Below are positions 41,521 through 49,871 of a stretch of DNA of 64,000 nt, piece after piece. The stretch covers positions 124,001 through 188,000 of the forward strand of contig NZ_FWXV01000004.1 in the NCBI RefSeq assembly GCF_900176515.1. The letters are read 5' to 3'. Made by a program: the position numbers and the translations under genes. Source of the DNA: Kibdelosporangium aridum. Lineage in GTDB: Bacteria > Actinomycetota > Actinomycetes > Mycobacteriales > Pseudonocardiaceae. Below the pieces are notes generated by a model. The model was not told the origin of the DNA, did no database searches, and was given only the letters and a program-made list of their open reading frames with translations. The stretch's first letter is position 1. Each line of letters starts with the position of its first letter.

Positions 41521-43128
41521 ATGGCGGTTGACGCGATCGAAGTGAAGCTCGACGAGATCGAGAAATGGGCGGCGGGCAGGCCGGTCAACCGCGATGAGCT
41601 GCGGCTGATGTTCGAGCTCGCCCGTGACCACCTCGGTCACCGCACACCGGGCAGCTTCGAGCCCGGTGACCTCGACGAGCTGCTGCTGGAGGTCTACCCG
41701 CGACGGGTGGAGATTCCGAGCGGGACCGACGCGGTGCAGATCGTCGAGGCGGCCAGGGACCTGGTCGACTTCATCGAGGAGACCACCGACACGACCGGCG
41801 AGCTGCTGACGGAGCTCGAGGACGCCGTGCCGGAGTTCATGGAGATCGTCGCGGAGAACGCGCCGGCCAGCCACGGCTTGGCCGAGATGCTCGAAGAACT
41901 CGGGCTGCCGAGCGACCGCATGCCCGGCATCCGGCTGCCGTCGGCCGACGTACTTCTCGCCGCCGCCAAGCAAAGCAAGCTCTTGGCCAGGGCACACGAG
42001 CTGGCCGCGTGGGCGGGCGACGGCAAGGAAGTCGACGACGATGACGAGCTGACCGACGAGGCTGTCGCGCAGGCCGCAGCCGCGCTTGGCGTCGATGACC
42101 AGCTGGAGATCAGGGTGCTGGCGGACTTGGCCGAGTTCGCCGGGTTCGCGTCGACCGAGTCCGGCTCGTTCGCCCCGCTGCCCGGCGGGTTCGAGCAGTG
42201 GCCGGACGGCGGGAACGTCGCGGAGATCTGGCAGACCGGGTTCATCTCGACCTTCGGGTTCGTCCTCGACCGCGTCGCCGATTTCCGCGGTTCGGACATC
42301 GACTTCGCCGACGTGCCGGCGAACCTGCTGATCATGCTGTTCCTCGCGCGGGACGTCGGCTTGCCGCGCACCGAGATCAGCGAGCTGATCCACGAGCTGA
42401 CCGAGGACGAGTGGCACGGCTACGTCGAGCAACACGGCGATCCGGCGGACTTCTTCATCCACGTGATGACCGAGATCGGCGGCCTCGAGGTCGATGGCGA
42501 GAACGTCAGGTACACACCGTTGGCGTTGAATGCCGTGCGAGAACACTTCATGGCCAACGGGGTCGACGTTCCGCTGTTGCCGCCGTCCGCCGAGATGACG
42601 GCCGCGGATCTGGCCGCGCTCGCGATGGATCTCAGTGGCCCGGAGATGGCCGCTGAGCAGGCCGCGTGGCTGTCGTCGCGGGAAACGGTGCCTGCCGCGC
42701 GGGAACTGCTGGCGGTGGCGGCCGATGGGCCCGCGCGTGTCCGGGTCTGGGCGACTGGCGTGGTGACCGAACTCGGCGTGGCCGAGGTTTGGCGTGAGGT
42801 GCTGGACGTCGATGCCTTGCGGCCGTATGCCCGCTATGCGCTGGGTGAGACCGAGTTGGAGCTGTCCGAGCTCGGCTGGATCACCATCGACGGGCTGACG
42901 TTGTTCGTCGAGGCCGACGAACAGGGCATCCCTGACCTCGGGCCCGCTGTGGCGCCGCTGTTGCCGACGGGCAATGAGGTGGAGTTGCTCGACGTCATGT
43001 GGCGGTTGCCACATCCGGACGTGGTCGCGACGTTGAACCTGCTCGGCAAGTACCACCCGGACAAGAGGATCGCCAAGCACGCCCGCAAGGTGGCACACAA
43101 GGCGACCACACTTCACTCGCAGGAGTGA
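41521..43128 (+). CDS. Large acidic protein of unknown function
   Basis: 535 aa, soluble, very acidic, helical throughout. Begins MAVDAIEVKLDEIEKWAAGR. A basic patch near the end (KYHPDKRIAKHARKVAHK) resembles the finish of HEAT-repeat proteins, and LLDVMWRLPHPDVVATLNLL suggests helical repeats. No catalytic motif seen. It begins 62 bp after the MprB-like gene on the same strand, so it might be cotranscribed, but it has its own possible start at 41464 as well. I recognise no family; actinobacterial genomes hold many such helical-repeat proteins. Confidence 0.65.
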   Translation: MAVDAIEVKLDEIEKWAAGRPVNRDELRLMFELARDHLGHRTPGSFEPGDLDELLLEVYPRRVEIPSGTDAVQIVEAARDLVDFIEETTDTTGELLTELEDAVPEFMEIVAENAPASHGLAEMLEELGLPSDRMPGIRLPSADVLLAAAKQSKLLARAHELAAWAGDGKEVDDDDELTDEAVAQAAAALGVDDQLEIRVLADLAEFAGFASTESGSFAPLPGGFEQWPDGGNVAEIWQTGFISTFGFVLDRVADFRGSDIDFADVPANLLIMLFLARDVGLPRTEISELIHELTEDEWHGYVEQHGDPADFFIHVMTEIGGLEVDGENVRYTPLALNAVREHFMANGVDVPLLPPSAEMTAADLAALAMDLSGPEMAAEQAAWLSSRETVPAARELLAVAADGPARVRVWATGVVTELGVAEVWREVLDVDALRPYARYALGETELELSELGWITIDGLTLFVEADEQGIPDLGPAVAPLLPTGNEVELLDVMWRLPHPDVVATLNLLGKYHPDKRIAKHARKVAHKATTLHSQE

Positions 43129-43218
43129 TTCGGCCGGTTCGCGAGAAACCGGGGCGCTTTTTGTCGGTGGTCGGGTGCAGGATGACCGGCGTCACACCGA
43201 ACGCCTTGGGGAGCGGAC

Positions 43219-44181
43219 ATGGCACATGCGATCCTCGCGGAAGGCCTGGTCAAGCGCTACGGCTCGATCGTCGCGCTTGACGGGCTGGACCTGGAGGTCG
43301 AAGAAGGCACCGTGATGGCCTTGCTCGGGCCCAATGGAGCGGGCAAGACAACGGCCGTACGGGTCTTCACGACACTGTTACCACCGGATGGCGGCAAAGC
43401 GACCGTCGCCGGGCTCGACGTCGTCGCCGACGCGCGCCAGCTGCGCAAGCAGATCGGGGTCTCCGGGCAGTACGCGGCCGTCGACGAATACCTGACCGGG
43501 TTCGAGAACCTCGACATGGTCGGCAGGCTGTACCACCTCGGCGCGAAACGCAGCCGGGCGCGGGCACGCGAGTTGCTGGAAGCCTTTGACCTGGTCGATG
43601 CGGGGGACCGGCCGGTGAAGGGCTACTCCGGCGGCATGCGCAGGCGCCTGGACCTGGCGGGCGCACTCGTCGGCAGCGGCAAGGTGCTCTTCCTCGACGA
43701 GCCCACGACAGGCTTGGATCCACGGGCCCGCTTCGGGTTGTGGGACGTGGTCGAGGACTTGGTGCGTGGCGGCGCGACGCTGCTGCTGACCACGCAGTAC
43801 ATGGAGGAGGCCGAACGCCTGGCCGACCAGATCTCGGTGATCGACCACGGCAAGGTGATCGCGCAGGGCACGGCGGACCAGTTGAAGGGCCAGGTCGGCG
43901 GCGAACGGCTGGAACTGGTGCTGGTCGACGCGAACGACCTGGAGACCGCACGGACCGCGTTGGCGTCCATCGCGGTCGGGGACATCCAGATCGACGTGAG
44001 TTCCCGCCGGATGACCGTGCCGGTCAGCGGCGGCTCCGCCGTGCTGGTCGACGGCCTCGGCCGGCTGTCCGAGGTGTCGGTCAAGGTGCAGGACGTCGGT
44101 CTGCGACGGCCCACTTTGGACGACGTTTTCCTGGCGCTGACCGGTCACGAAGCCGAAGTCGAAGGGACGGAAGGCACATGA
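43219..44181 (+). CDS. ABC exporter ATPase, DrrA family
   Basis: 320 aa. Walker A LLGPNGAGKTTAVRVF, Q-loop GVSGQYAAVDEYLTGFENL, signature KGYSGGMRRRLDLAGALVG, Walker B KVLFLDEPTTGLDPRAR, and TTQYMEEAERLADQISVIDHG. The C-terminal 90 residues (SRRMTVPVSGGSAVLVDGL ... LDDVFLALTGHEAEVEG) are the DrrA-type extension. Operon: DrrA - 45-aa ORF - DrrB with ATGA overlaps. It energises export of a hydrophobic drug or lipid. Confidence 0.92.
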   Translation: MAHAILAEGLVKRYGSIVALDGLDLEVEEGTVMALLGPNGAGKTTAVRVFTTLLPPDGGKATVAGLDVVADARQLRKQIGVSGQYAAVDEYLTGFENLDMVGRLYHLGAKRSRARARELLEAFDLVDAGDRPVKGYSGGMRRRLDLAGALVGSGKVLFLDEPTTGLDPRARFGLWDVVEDLVRGGATLLLTTQYMEEAERLADQISVIDHGKVIAQGTADQLKGQVGGERLELVLVDANDLETARTALASIAVGDIQIDVSSRRMTVPVSGGSAVLVDGLGRLSEVSVKVQDVGLRRPTLDDVFLALTGHEAEVEGTEGT

Positions 44182-44315
44182 GCGACGACGGATCGGCGGT
44201 TGTCGACGTGGTGTCGGGGCGCGAGGTGGCGGTGCGCGACGACACCGGTGCCTGGGTGATCCTGCCGGTCGGCGGGGTGCTTGACCGGATTTTCGATACT
44301 GGGGAGGGGAAATGA
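44178..44315 (+). CDS. 45-aa coupled ORF between DrrA and DrrB genes
   Basis: ATG at 44178 overlaps the DrrA stop (ATGA), and its own stop overlaps the DrrB start at 44312 (ATGA). The sequence includes SAVVDVVSGREVAVRDDTGA, then WVILPVGGVLDRIFD. No membrane helix or known motif. The double overlap makes it very likely translated. It could be a small accessory subunit or serve to couple translation. Confidence 0.7.
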   Translation: MSDDGSAVVDVVSGREVAVRDDTGAWVILPVGGVLDRIFDTGEGK

Positions 44316-45115
44316 GCACGATCGCGCTGGCTTTCAGCGACGGGATGACCATCGCGCGGCGGAACCTGATCAAGATCAAGCGGGTGCCGGATCTGATCGT
44401 GTTCACGCTGCTCTCGCCGATCATGTTCGTCCTGCTGTTCGCATACGTCTTCGGCAGTTCGATCTCGATCCCCGGGGTGTCCTACCGGGAGTTCCTGATG
44501 GCGGGCATCTTCGTGCAGACCGCGGTGTTCGGGGCGACGTGGACCGGCCTCGGGCTGGCCGAGGACATCCAGAAAGGCATCGTCGACCGGTTCCGGTCCT
44601 TGCCGATGGCCCGGTCAGCGGTGCTCGTCGGCCGGACCACCAGCGACGTCGTGATCAACCTGATCAGCCTGGTCGTGATGTCCTTGACCGGACTGCTCGT
44701 CGGCTGGCGGGTGCACACCTCGCTGCTGGAAGCGTTGGCGGGCTTCGCTTTGCTGCTGCTGTTCGCCTACGCGCTGTCGTGGATGATGGCCGTGATCGGC
44801 CTGTGGATCCGCAGCCCGGAAGTGTTCAACAACGCCAGCTTCATGGTGATCTTCCCGTTGACGTTCGTCGCCAACACCTTTGTCCCGTCGAACAACCTGC
44901 CGGGCGCGTTGAAGGTCATCGCCGAGTGGAACCCGGTCTCGGCGATCACGCAGGCGGCCAGGAACCTGTTCGGCAACACGCATCCGGCATTACCCACACC
45001 GGACGCGTGGCCACTGCAGAACCCGGTACTGGCGACGCTCGGCTGGACCGCGATCATCCTGCTGATCTTCGTTCCCTTCGCGATCAACCGATACCGCAAG
45101 GCGGTGAGCCGCTGA
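44312..45115 (+). CDS. ABC-2 type exporter permease, DrrB family
   Basis: 267 aa with six hydrophobic helices. LIVFTLLSPIMFVLLFAYVF, SISIPGVSYREFLMAGIFVQ, TWTGLGLAEDIQKGIVDRFRSLPMARSAVL (the coupling region contacting the ATPase) and NTFVPSNNLPGALKVIAEWN are typical of DrrB. Forms the membrane part of the exporter with the upstream ATPase. Single base between its stop and the convergent hydrolase stop region. Confidence 0.92.
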   Translation: MSTIALAFSDGMTIARRNLIKIKRVPDLIVFTLLSPIMFVLLFAYVFGSSISIPGVSYREFLMAGIFVQTAVFGATWTGLGLAEDIQKGIVDRFRSLPMARSAVLVGRTTSDVVINLISLVVMSLTGLLVGWRVHTSLLEALAGFALLLLFAYALSWMMAVIGLWIRSPEVFNNASFMVIFPLTFVANTFVPSNNLPGALKVIAEWNPVSAITQAARNLFGNTHPALPTPDAWPLQNPVLATLGWTAIILLIFVPFAINRYRKAVSR

Positions 45116-45116
45116 G

Positions 45117-45974
45117 CTACTTGAGCCGTTCGGCCAGCCACGGCAGGACGGTGTCCCACGTCTTGTGTGCTGGGTTGATGACGTCGAAGTGGTTGGCGCC
45201 AGGTACTTCCACGTACTTCGCGTCAATTCCTTTGGCGGTCGCGCCTGTCACGTACACGCTGCCGTAGCTCGGCGGCACGACGTCGTCGGCGCTTCCGTGC
45301 ACGACCAGCAGCGGCACTCGGCCGTTGTCCAACGCGGTCGGTGACGTGACGGCGTACCGCTCAGGCACCTCGTCTGCGTGGCCACCCAACAGGGCGTTGA
45401 TCGCACCTTCGCTGAGCAGCTTGGAGACCACGGGAATCATGTCCGCGCGGGGCTCCGCGACAACCCCAGCGGGCGGTGGAACATTGGGATCGGTCAGGTC
45501 GTGACCGGCGCGGTTGGCATCGCCCGCCGCGAGGTCGAGGACGCCCGAAAGGGAGACCGCGCCCAGCGGAACCACTTTCGGGTTCGCGCCCGGTGCGTCT
45601 GTCGGCAGGACTGCACGATGCGCTACCCAGCCTGCGAGGTGTCCACCCGCCGAGTGGCCCACGACGAGCACCCGGCTCGGGTCCACCTTGGGGTCCAGTT
45701 CAGCGATCCTGTCCGTGGCCGTGGCGATGTCCAAGAACGTCCCGGGGAAGCCCGCGCCGTCCTCGCCGATGCGCCGGTACTCGATGTTCCAGACCGCGTA
45801 CCCGTTCGCGACCAGGGCTTCGGCGACCGGAACGACCTGGAACCGGTCGAACAAGGCCGTCCAGTAACCGCCGTGGATCAGCAGCACGACCGGGAACGGC
45901 CCCTCGCCCTCGGGCAAGTACAAGTCGCCGACCTGCGACGGTTCCGGGCCGTACGAAATCGTCGATACCGGCAT
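45117..45974 (-). CDS. Alpha/beta hydrolase (kynurenine-formamidase/BD-FAE-like)
   Basis: 285 aa. The oxyanion region is VVLLIHGGYWTALFDRF near 30 and the nucleophile elbow VLVVGHSAGGHLAGWVAHR near 105 (Ser in GHSAG). The acid is likely in VHGSADDVVPPSYG near 225 and the base in VPGANHFDVI near 260. The HGGYW form is shared with bacterial kynurenine formamidase-like and feruloyl-esterase-like enzymes. Likely cytoplasmic; no signal peptide. ATG at 45974 lies 5 bp after GGAG; GTG at 45977 is possible. A nested palindrome sits directly upstream. Confidence 0.85.
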   Translation of the reverse strand: MPVSTISYGPEPSQVGDLYLPEGEGPFPVVLLIHGGYWTALFDRFQVVPVAEALVANGYAVWNIEYRRIGEDGAGFPGTFLDIATATDRIAELDPKVDPSRVLVVGHSAGGHLAGWVAHRAVLPTDAPGANPKVVPLGAVSLSGVLDLAAGDANRAGHDLTDPNVPPPAGVVAEPRADMIPVVSKLLSEGAINALLGGHADEVPERYAVTSPTALDNGRVPLLVVHGSADDVVPPSYGSVYVTGATAKGIDAKYVEVPGANHFDVINPAHKTWDTVLPWLAERLK

Positions 45975-45984
45975 CACAGCTCCT

Positions 45985-46037
45985 TTGGTAGCTCCAAATG
46001 ATAGTCAGAATTAGTGACTATCAACTGGAGCTACCAA
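45985..46037. promoter_or_regulatory. Nested double palindrome upstream of the hydrolase gene
   Basis: Outer arms TTGGTAGCTCCA and TGGAGCTACCAA (12 bp, perfect) enclose inner arms GATAGTCA and TGACTATC (8 bp, perfect) around a 7-bp centre. On the minus strand it includes TTGATA and a downstream TATCAT-like box and ends on the hydrolase ribosome site. It could be an operator over a promoter or a terminator for the upstream lipase gene. Confidence 0.6.
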
Positions 46038-46054
46038 CAAGGGTGACTGCTCGT

Positions 46055-46852
46055 TTATGCCAGAGCCGCTGTGACGTAGCCGATGCTGATCGGGTCGTAC
46101 GCCAGTTGGATGTGTCCGACGAACACGCCGGGGTGCTCGTCCTGAATCACGATGTTGCGCACGTCCGGGCCGGTCAGGAAGGACGTGGAAGTCGGCGTGA
46201 CCAGGAAGTCCGTTGTGCTCACGATGACCGTGTAGCGCACGCCTGGCTGAGTTTCGCCACCCGCGTTGAGGTCTCGGATGAAGTCCGAGTCGCGGATCAG
46301 CTGAAGGCAGGACTTGCAAAGCCCGCCGACGAGCAACTGGGCCGCGCCAGGGAAGAGCTTGGCGAGTTCGGCGATCCCGCTCATGGTCGTGCCGTGGTTG
46401 GGCGGCGCCAGCGCGACGAAGTGGTTGACCTTGGCCGCGCCGCCGAGGTTCTTGAGGTAGTAACGCGGCATGATGCCGCCCTCCGAATGGCCGACGACGT
46501 CCACTTTGGCCGCGCCGGTCGCGGTGAGCACCTTGTCTATGTAGGACCCGAACTCCTTTGCGGAGTTCTGGACGTAGTCCGTACCACCGATTCCGGGGAT
46601 GACGGACTGGCCGTACGTCGGGGTGAAGACGCAATAACCCTTGCTTGCCAGCAAAGGTGCGATTGCCAGGAAGTTGCCTGGGCCGTTGCCGAACAGGCCG
46701 TGTGCGGTGACGACCGGTCGTGGGTGAGCCGCCGACGGGCGGCACGAGAAGTCGTTGACGCCACCAGAAGCCTCGGCGGCGGTGGCGGGGGTGGCGGCGA
46801 AAAGCAGGCCGGCGGCGGACAGGGCTAGGACCCGCCGGAGTACCCGATTCAT
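46055..46852 (-). CDS. Secreted lipase (class 2/EstA-like alpha/beta hydrolase)
   Basis: 265 aa. Signal peptide at about 1-26 (VLALSAAGLLFAATPATAAE). VVTAHGLFGNGPGNFLAIAP carries the oxyanion region. VDVVGHSEGGIMPRYYLKNL holds the nucleophile Ser. The His is probably in HPGVFVGHIQLAYDP near the end. The family hydrolyses long-chain acylglycerols outside the cell. ATG 46852 with GAGGAG is preferred over GTG 46858. Divergent from a TetR gene across an 18-bp palindrome. Confidence 0.88.
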   Translation of the reverse strand: MNRVLRRVLALSAAGLLFAATPATAAEASGGVNDFSCRPSAAHPRPVVTAHGLFGNGPGNFLAIAPLLASKGYCVFTPTYGQSVIPGIGGTDYVQNSAKEFGSYIDKVLTATGAAKVDVVGHSEGGIMPRYYLKNLGGAAKVNHFVALAPPNHGTTMSGIAELAKLFPGAAQLLVGGLCKSCLQLIRDSDFIRDLNAGGETQPGVRYTVIVSTTDFLVTPTSTSFLTGPDVRNIVIQDEHPGVFVGHIQLAYDPISIGYVTAALA

Positions 46853-46906
46853 CTGCACTCCTCACTGAGCGTGGGAATCCGGTTACGCGCTGGACGCTAC
46901 ACCGGA

Positions 46907-46924
46907 CTTGGAAGAACTTCCAAG
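46907..46924. promoter_or_regulatory. TetR operator between lipase and TetR genes
   Basis: CTTGGAAG and CTTCCAAG face each other around AA, a perfect 18-bp palindrome, 55 bp before the lipase start and 38 bp before the TetR start. The adjacent TetR protein is the obvious ligand. Confidence 0.7.
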
Positions 46925-46962
46925 AACTACATCCAAGAAATTTGTTCGGTACCGTTCCAGGT

Positions 46963-47580
46963 ATGGCTCGCAACCGACGCAAACAGCCCCGCCGGGACGC
47001 CTTGCTGGAAGCCGCCGTCGAGGTGGTCGGCGAAAGGGGCGTAGCAGGGACAACGCACCGCGCCGTGACGGAACGCGCCGAGGTGCCCTTGGCGACGGCG
47101 AGCTACTACTTCTCGTCGATCGACGAGCTCATCGCCGAGGCGCTGACCGCGTTCGTCAAGCAACGGGCCGAGGAGATCGGGCTGCCGCACCAGGGCGATG
47201 TCGCACCCGCGCAGGTCGCCGAGTGGTACGCCCAGCAAGTCATGGGTCTGGACAAGTCCAAGCGGCTGGCGTTCTACGAGGTGCTGTTGAACGCGGCCCG
47301 CACTCCGGAACTGGCTGAGGCGGCCCGCAACGCACTGGCCAGCTATCAGGATTGGGCGGTCGCCGGGCTCAACGCCGCGGGCGCGCCAAGGGGAGTAGGT
47401 GCCGCACGCGCGTTTGTCGCATTGGGACTCGGCTTCGGTCTGCTCCATCTGGTCGAGTCGCAGGAAAGTGACACCGAGGACTTGTTTGTGGCGCTACGGG
47501 ATCTGTTCATCGGTAGCGTGTTGGATCCGGACGAGCACACCGCGTGGACGCAGCGGCTGGGGACGGCCGGTCGAGAGTAA
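46963..47580 (+). CDS. TetR-family repressor, probably of the divergent lipase
   Basis: 205 aa. The HTH (8-55) reads RDALLEAAVEVVGERGVAGT, THRAVTERAEVPLATASYYF and SSIDELIAEA. The C-terminal ligand domain is helical. The ATG at 46963 is preferred to 46942. The palindrome at 46907 between it and the lipase gene is a likely operator for both. A serine hydrolase gene follows on the same strand. Confidence 0.88.
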   Translation: MARNRRKQPRRDALLEAAVEVVGERGVAGTTHRAVTERAEVPLATASYYFSSIDELIAEALTAFVKQRAEEIGLPHQGDVAPAQVAEWYAQQVMGLDKSKRLAFYEVLLNAARTPELAEAARNALASYQDWAVAGLNAAGAPRGVGAARAFVALGLGFGLLHLVESQESDTEDLFVALRDLFIGSVLDPDEHTAWTQRLGTAGRE

Positions 47581-47633
47581 ATCGACAGGTTGTTCTCACC
47601 CATTTCCTAGTTGGGGTTCTTAGCTTTGACTGC

Positions 47634-48554
47634 GTGACCCCCTCGGGTAGAAGAGCCCTCCTCAGCGGTTACCTGGTGGCCGCGATCGTGGTGGTGGCGT
47701 CAGCTCCGGCGATGTCGGTTACCCCGGCCGACCCCGCAGTCGTCGAGATGGCAGCGCCGCCGATCACGATCGAGCCGTCACCCGAGCCAGAGCCGTCGAG
47801 GGAACCGCTCGCGCAAGCACCGCAGGCGACGAACTTCGCCGCCGCGATGGTTGACGCAGCGACCGCGGCCGTACCCCAGGGGGTCACCTCAGGCATCGCT
47901 GTGATGGACGTGCGCACCGGACAACTCGCCACCTCCGGCACCGAGCAGTTCTATTCGGCATCGCTCAGCAAACTCATGCTCATCGTCGACATGCTCGACC
48001 GTGACGTCGAGGTCACCCCGCCGGTGCAGAACCTGATCACGCGTGCGCTCGGCCCGAGCGACGACAACGCGATGAACTCCTTGTGGGTCAGGTTCGACGG
48101 TCCGGACGCGATGAACCGCGTGGCCAGTTCTCTTGGCATGACCGGAACTCATGGCCCCGACGACCGCAGCCAATGGGGTGAGGCGGTGGTCTCGCCCGCC
48201 GGGTATGCCCGGCTCTACCAGCACATCATGACCGAGATGGATCCCGGCGACCGGGACACCATCCTGGCCGCGCTCAGTGCCGCCCCGGCGACCGCCGTCG
48301 ACGGGTTCAACCAGGAATTCGGTCTGCTGGGCTTGCCCAAGGCGGTCACCAAGCAAGGCTGGATGTACTACGGCAACAGGCTTTACCTGCACAGCGCGGG
48401 CGTTGTCGCCAACGGCAGTGACCATTACGCCGTCGTGCTTCTGACCAGCCAGACACCGTCGGCCGGTGTGGCACGCGCCAACGTATCCGTGCTCGCCAAG
48501 GCGATCATGAGCGCGATGCCGTCACCGGAGTCCAGCGCCGAGGTCACTCGATGA
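47634..48554 (+). CDS. Exported serine hydrolase (class A beta-lactamase-like fold)
   Basis: 306 aa from a GTG at 47634. N-terminal signal or anchor (LLSGYLVAAIVVVASAPAM), then a Pro/Glu-rich linker, then a class A-like domain. SxxK is seen as FYSASLSKLMLIVDML near 110, the SDN-like triad as SDDNAMNSLW, and the KTG-like strand as TKQGWMYYG (KQG). The Glu of the omega loop is not obvious, so true beta-lactamase activity is doubtful; penicillin-binding or a related hydrolase role is as likely. Convergent with the galactosidase gene. Confidence 0.75.
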   Translation: MTPSGRRALLSGYLVAAIVVVASAPAMSVTPADPAVVEMAAPPITIEPSPEPEPSREPLAQAPQATNFAAAMVDAATAAVPQGVTSGIAVMDVRTGQLATSGTEQFYSASLSKLMLIVDMLDRDVEVTPPVQNLITRALGPSDDNAMNSLWVRFDGPDAMNRVASSLGMTGTHGPDDRSQWGEAVVSPAGYARLYQHIMTEMDPGDRDTILAALSAAPATAVDGFNQEFGLLGLPKAVTKQGWMYYGNRLYLHSAGVVANGSDHYAVVLLTSQTPSAGVARANVSVLAKAIMSAMPSPESSAEVTR

Positions 48555-49866
48555 AGTAGCGCGGGACGGGTTCGCTCAGCAACCGCCGGGTGGTCTCCAG
48601 GCCCCACTCGTCAAGCTGGTCAATGGCATCCGACGAGCCGCGCAGGCCGCCGAACTTCGACACGTGCTCGGCCCACTCCTCGCGCCGCTCGATTCCAGGC
48701 CTGGCAACGATGCAGTCCGGGTCGTTGACCCAGAACCGTCCGTGCTGGAACGCTCGCGACTCGCCGTTGAGCACCGCGCCCCATTGGCCTGGCATGGAAA
48801 TGTCGCCGTCCACGGGCATGTACGTCGGTGCGATGTCGGGGCTGACTCGCATCGCGTCCACCAAGCCGATCGACGGAAGTTGCGGCGCGCCGCAGCCCAG
48901 CAGGTAGGCGTCCGGTCCGATCGCTTCCCTGATCAGCTGCAAAGCGTCGCGGTACGCCTGGATCGGCGAGATGTCGTTGTGCCGCTCGCCGAACAGCGCA
49001 CCCGCGTAGATGAAGTCGATCTTGTGGAAGTCGATGCCCCAGCCGCGGAACGTCCGGTACACCGTCGACAGATACTCGGCCGCGTCAGGATGCGTGCTGT
49101 CCAGGGCGTACAGCACCTGGTTCCAGTTGTAACCCGCTTTAACCGGTGTGCCGTCGTAGTTGCGTACCAGCCAATCCGGGTGCTCGGCCGCGACTTGGGA
49201 CTGCGCGCCGATCAGGAAGGGCGCCGTCCAGATACCCGCCCGGTGGCCCGAATCCGTGATCCGCGCGAACAACCCTGGCACATCGGTGAAATCGCGTGAC
49301 GGGACCAGCCAGTCGCCGATCTCCGCCTGGTAGCCGTCGTCCACTTGCACGACGTCGACCGGCAACCGGTCCATCAGCGCAAGGTTCGAGTCCACATTGG
49401 CCTCGGTGACCTTGGTGAAGTACTGGTACCAGGAACACCAGATCGTCGGCGCGGGCCGGGGCGCCACCAGTCCCAGGGTGGACACCACCGAGTCCGCCCA
49501 GCGCGCCAGCGCTTCCTGGACTGAACCGTCATGTGTTGTCACCACAACGTCGTCAGCCGCTGTCACGACCGCCTTCGAGTCCACGATGGACACGTCGATG
49601 GCCGGGACGGAGTTCACCGGGTCCGCCGAGGCGATCACGTGCACCGGTCCGTCTCCGGGATCCACCGCGATCAGTCCCTCACCGCGGTAGACATCCGGCG
49701 GGGGAAGGGATTCGGCCCGCCATGCCCCGACCCGCCTGATCGTGTTCGGCGGTCGGTGTGGCGGCGAGCCGGGACGGTATGACGTTGACGGCGACCAGGA
49801 CTGCCAGCCCTGTTCGTGGATGACGGCGCGGGTTGGGTCGATGGGGATGTCGGTCACCGGCCGCAC
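48544..49866 (-). CDS. Alpha-galactosidase, glycoside hydrolase family 36
   Basis: 440 aa. IWCSWYQYFTKVTEANVDSN and VVQVDDGYQAEIGDWLVPS form the barrel start of GH36. The nucleophile is in DFHKIDFIYAGALFGERHND (KxD, near 255). The general acid lies in VDAMRVSPDIAPTYMPVDGD. No signal peptide is apparent, so it acts on sugars after import. The GTG at 49866 starts 6 bp after the permease stop. It completes the operon of a binding protein and two permeases and releases galactose for galT. Confidence 0.88.
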   Translation of the reverse strand: MRPVTDIPIDPTRAVIHEQGWQSWSPSTSYRPGSPPHRPPNTIRRVGAWRAESLPPPDVYRGEGLIAVDPGDGPVHVIASADPVNSVPAIDVSIVDSKAVVTAADDVVVTTHDGSVQEALARWADSVVSTLGLVAPRPAPTIWCSWYQYFTKVTEANVDSNLALMDRLPVDVVQVDDGYQAEIGDWLVPSRDFTDVPGLFARITDSGHRAGIWTAPFLIGAQSQVAAEHPDWLVRNYDGTPVKAGYNWNQVLYALDSTHPDAAEYLSTVYRTFRGWGIDFHKIDFIYAGALFGERHNDISPIQAYRDALQLIREAIGPDAYLLGCGAPQLPSIGLVDAMRVSPDIAPTYMPVDGDISMPGQWGAVLNGESRAFQHGRFWVNDPDCIVARPGIERREEWAEHVSKFGGLRGSSDAIDQLDEWGLETTRRLLSEPVPRYFIE

Positions 49867-49871
49867 GGGTA

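Noticed and set aside
41302..43116. Long antisense open frame (604 codons) over the acidic unknown protein
   Set aside because: Since both strands are open, the + strand was checked: it has better codon positions, a clear start and a natural C terminus. The minus frame shows no motif.
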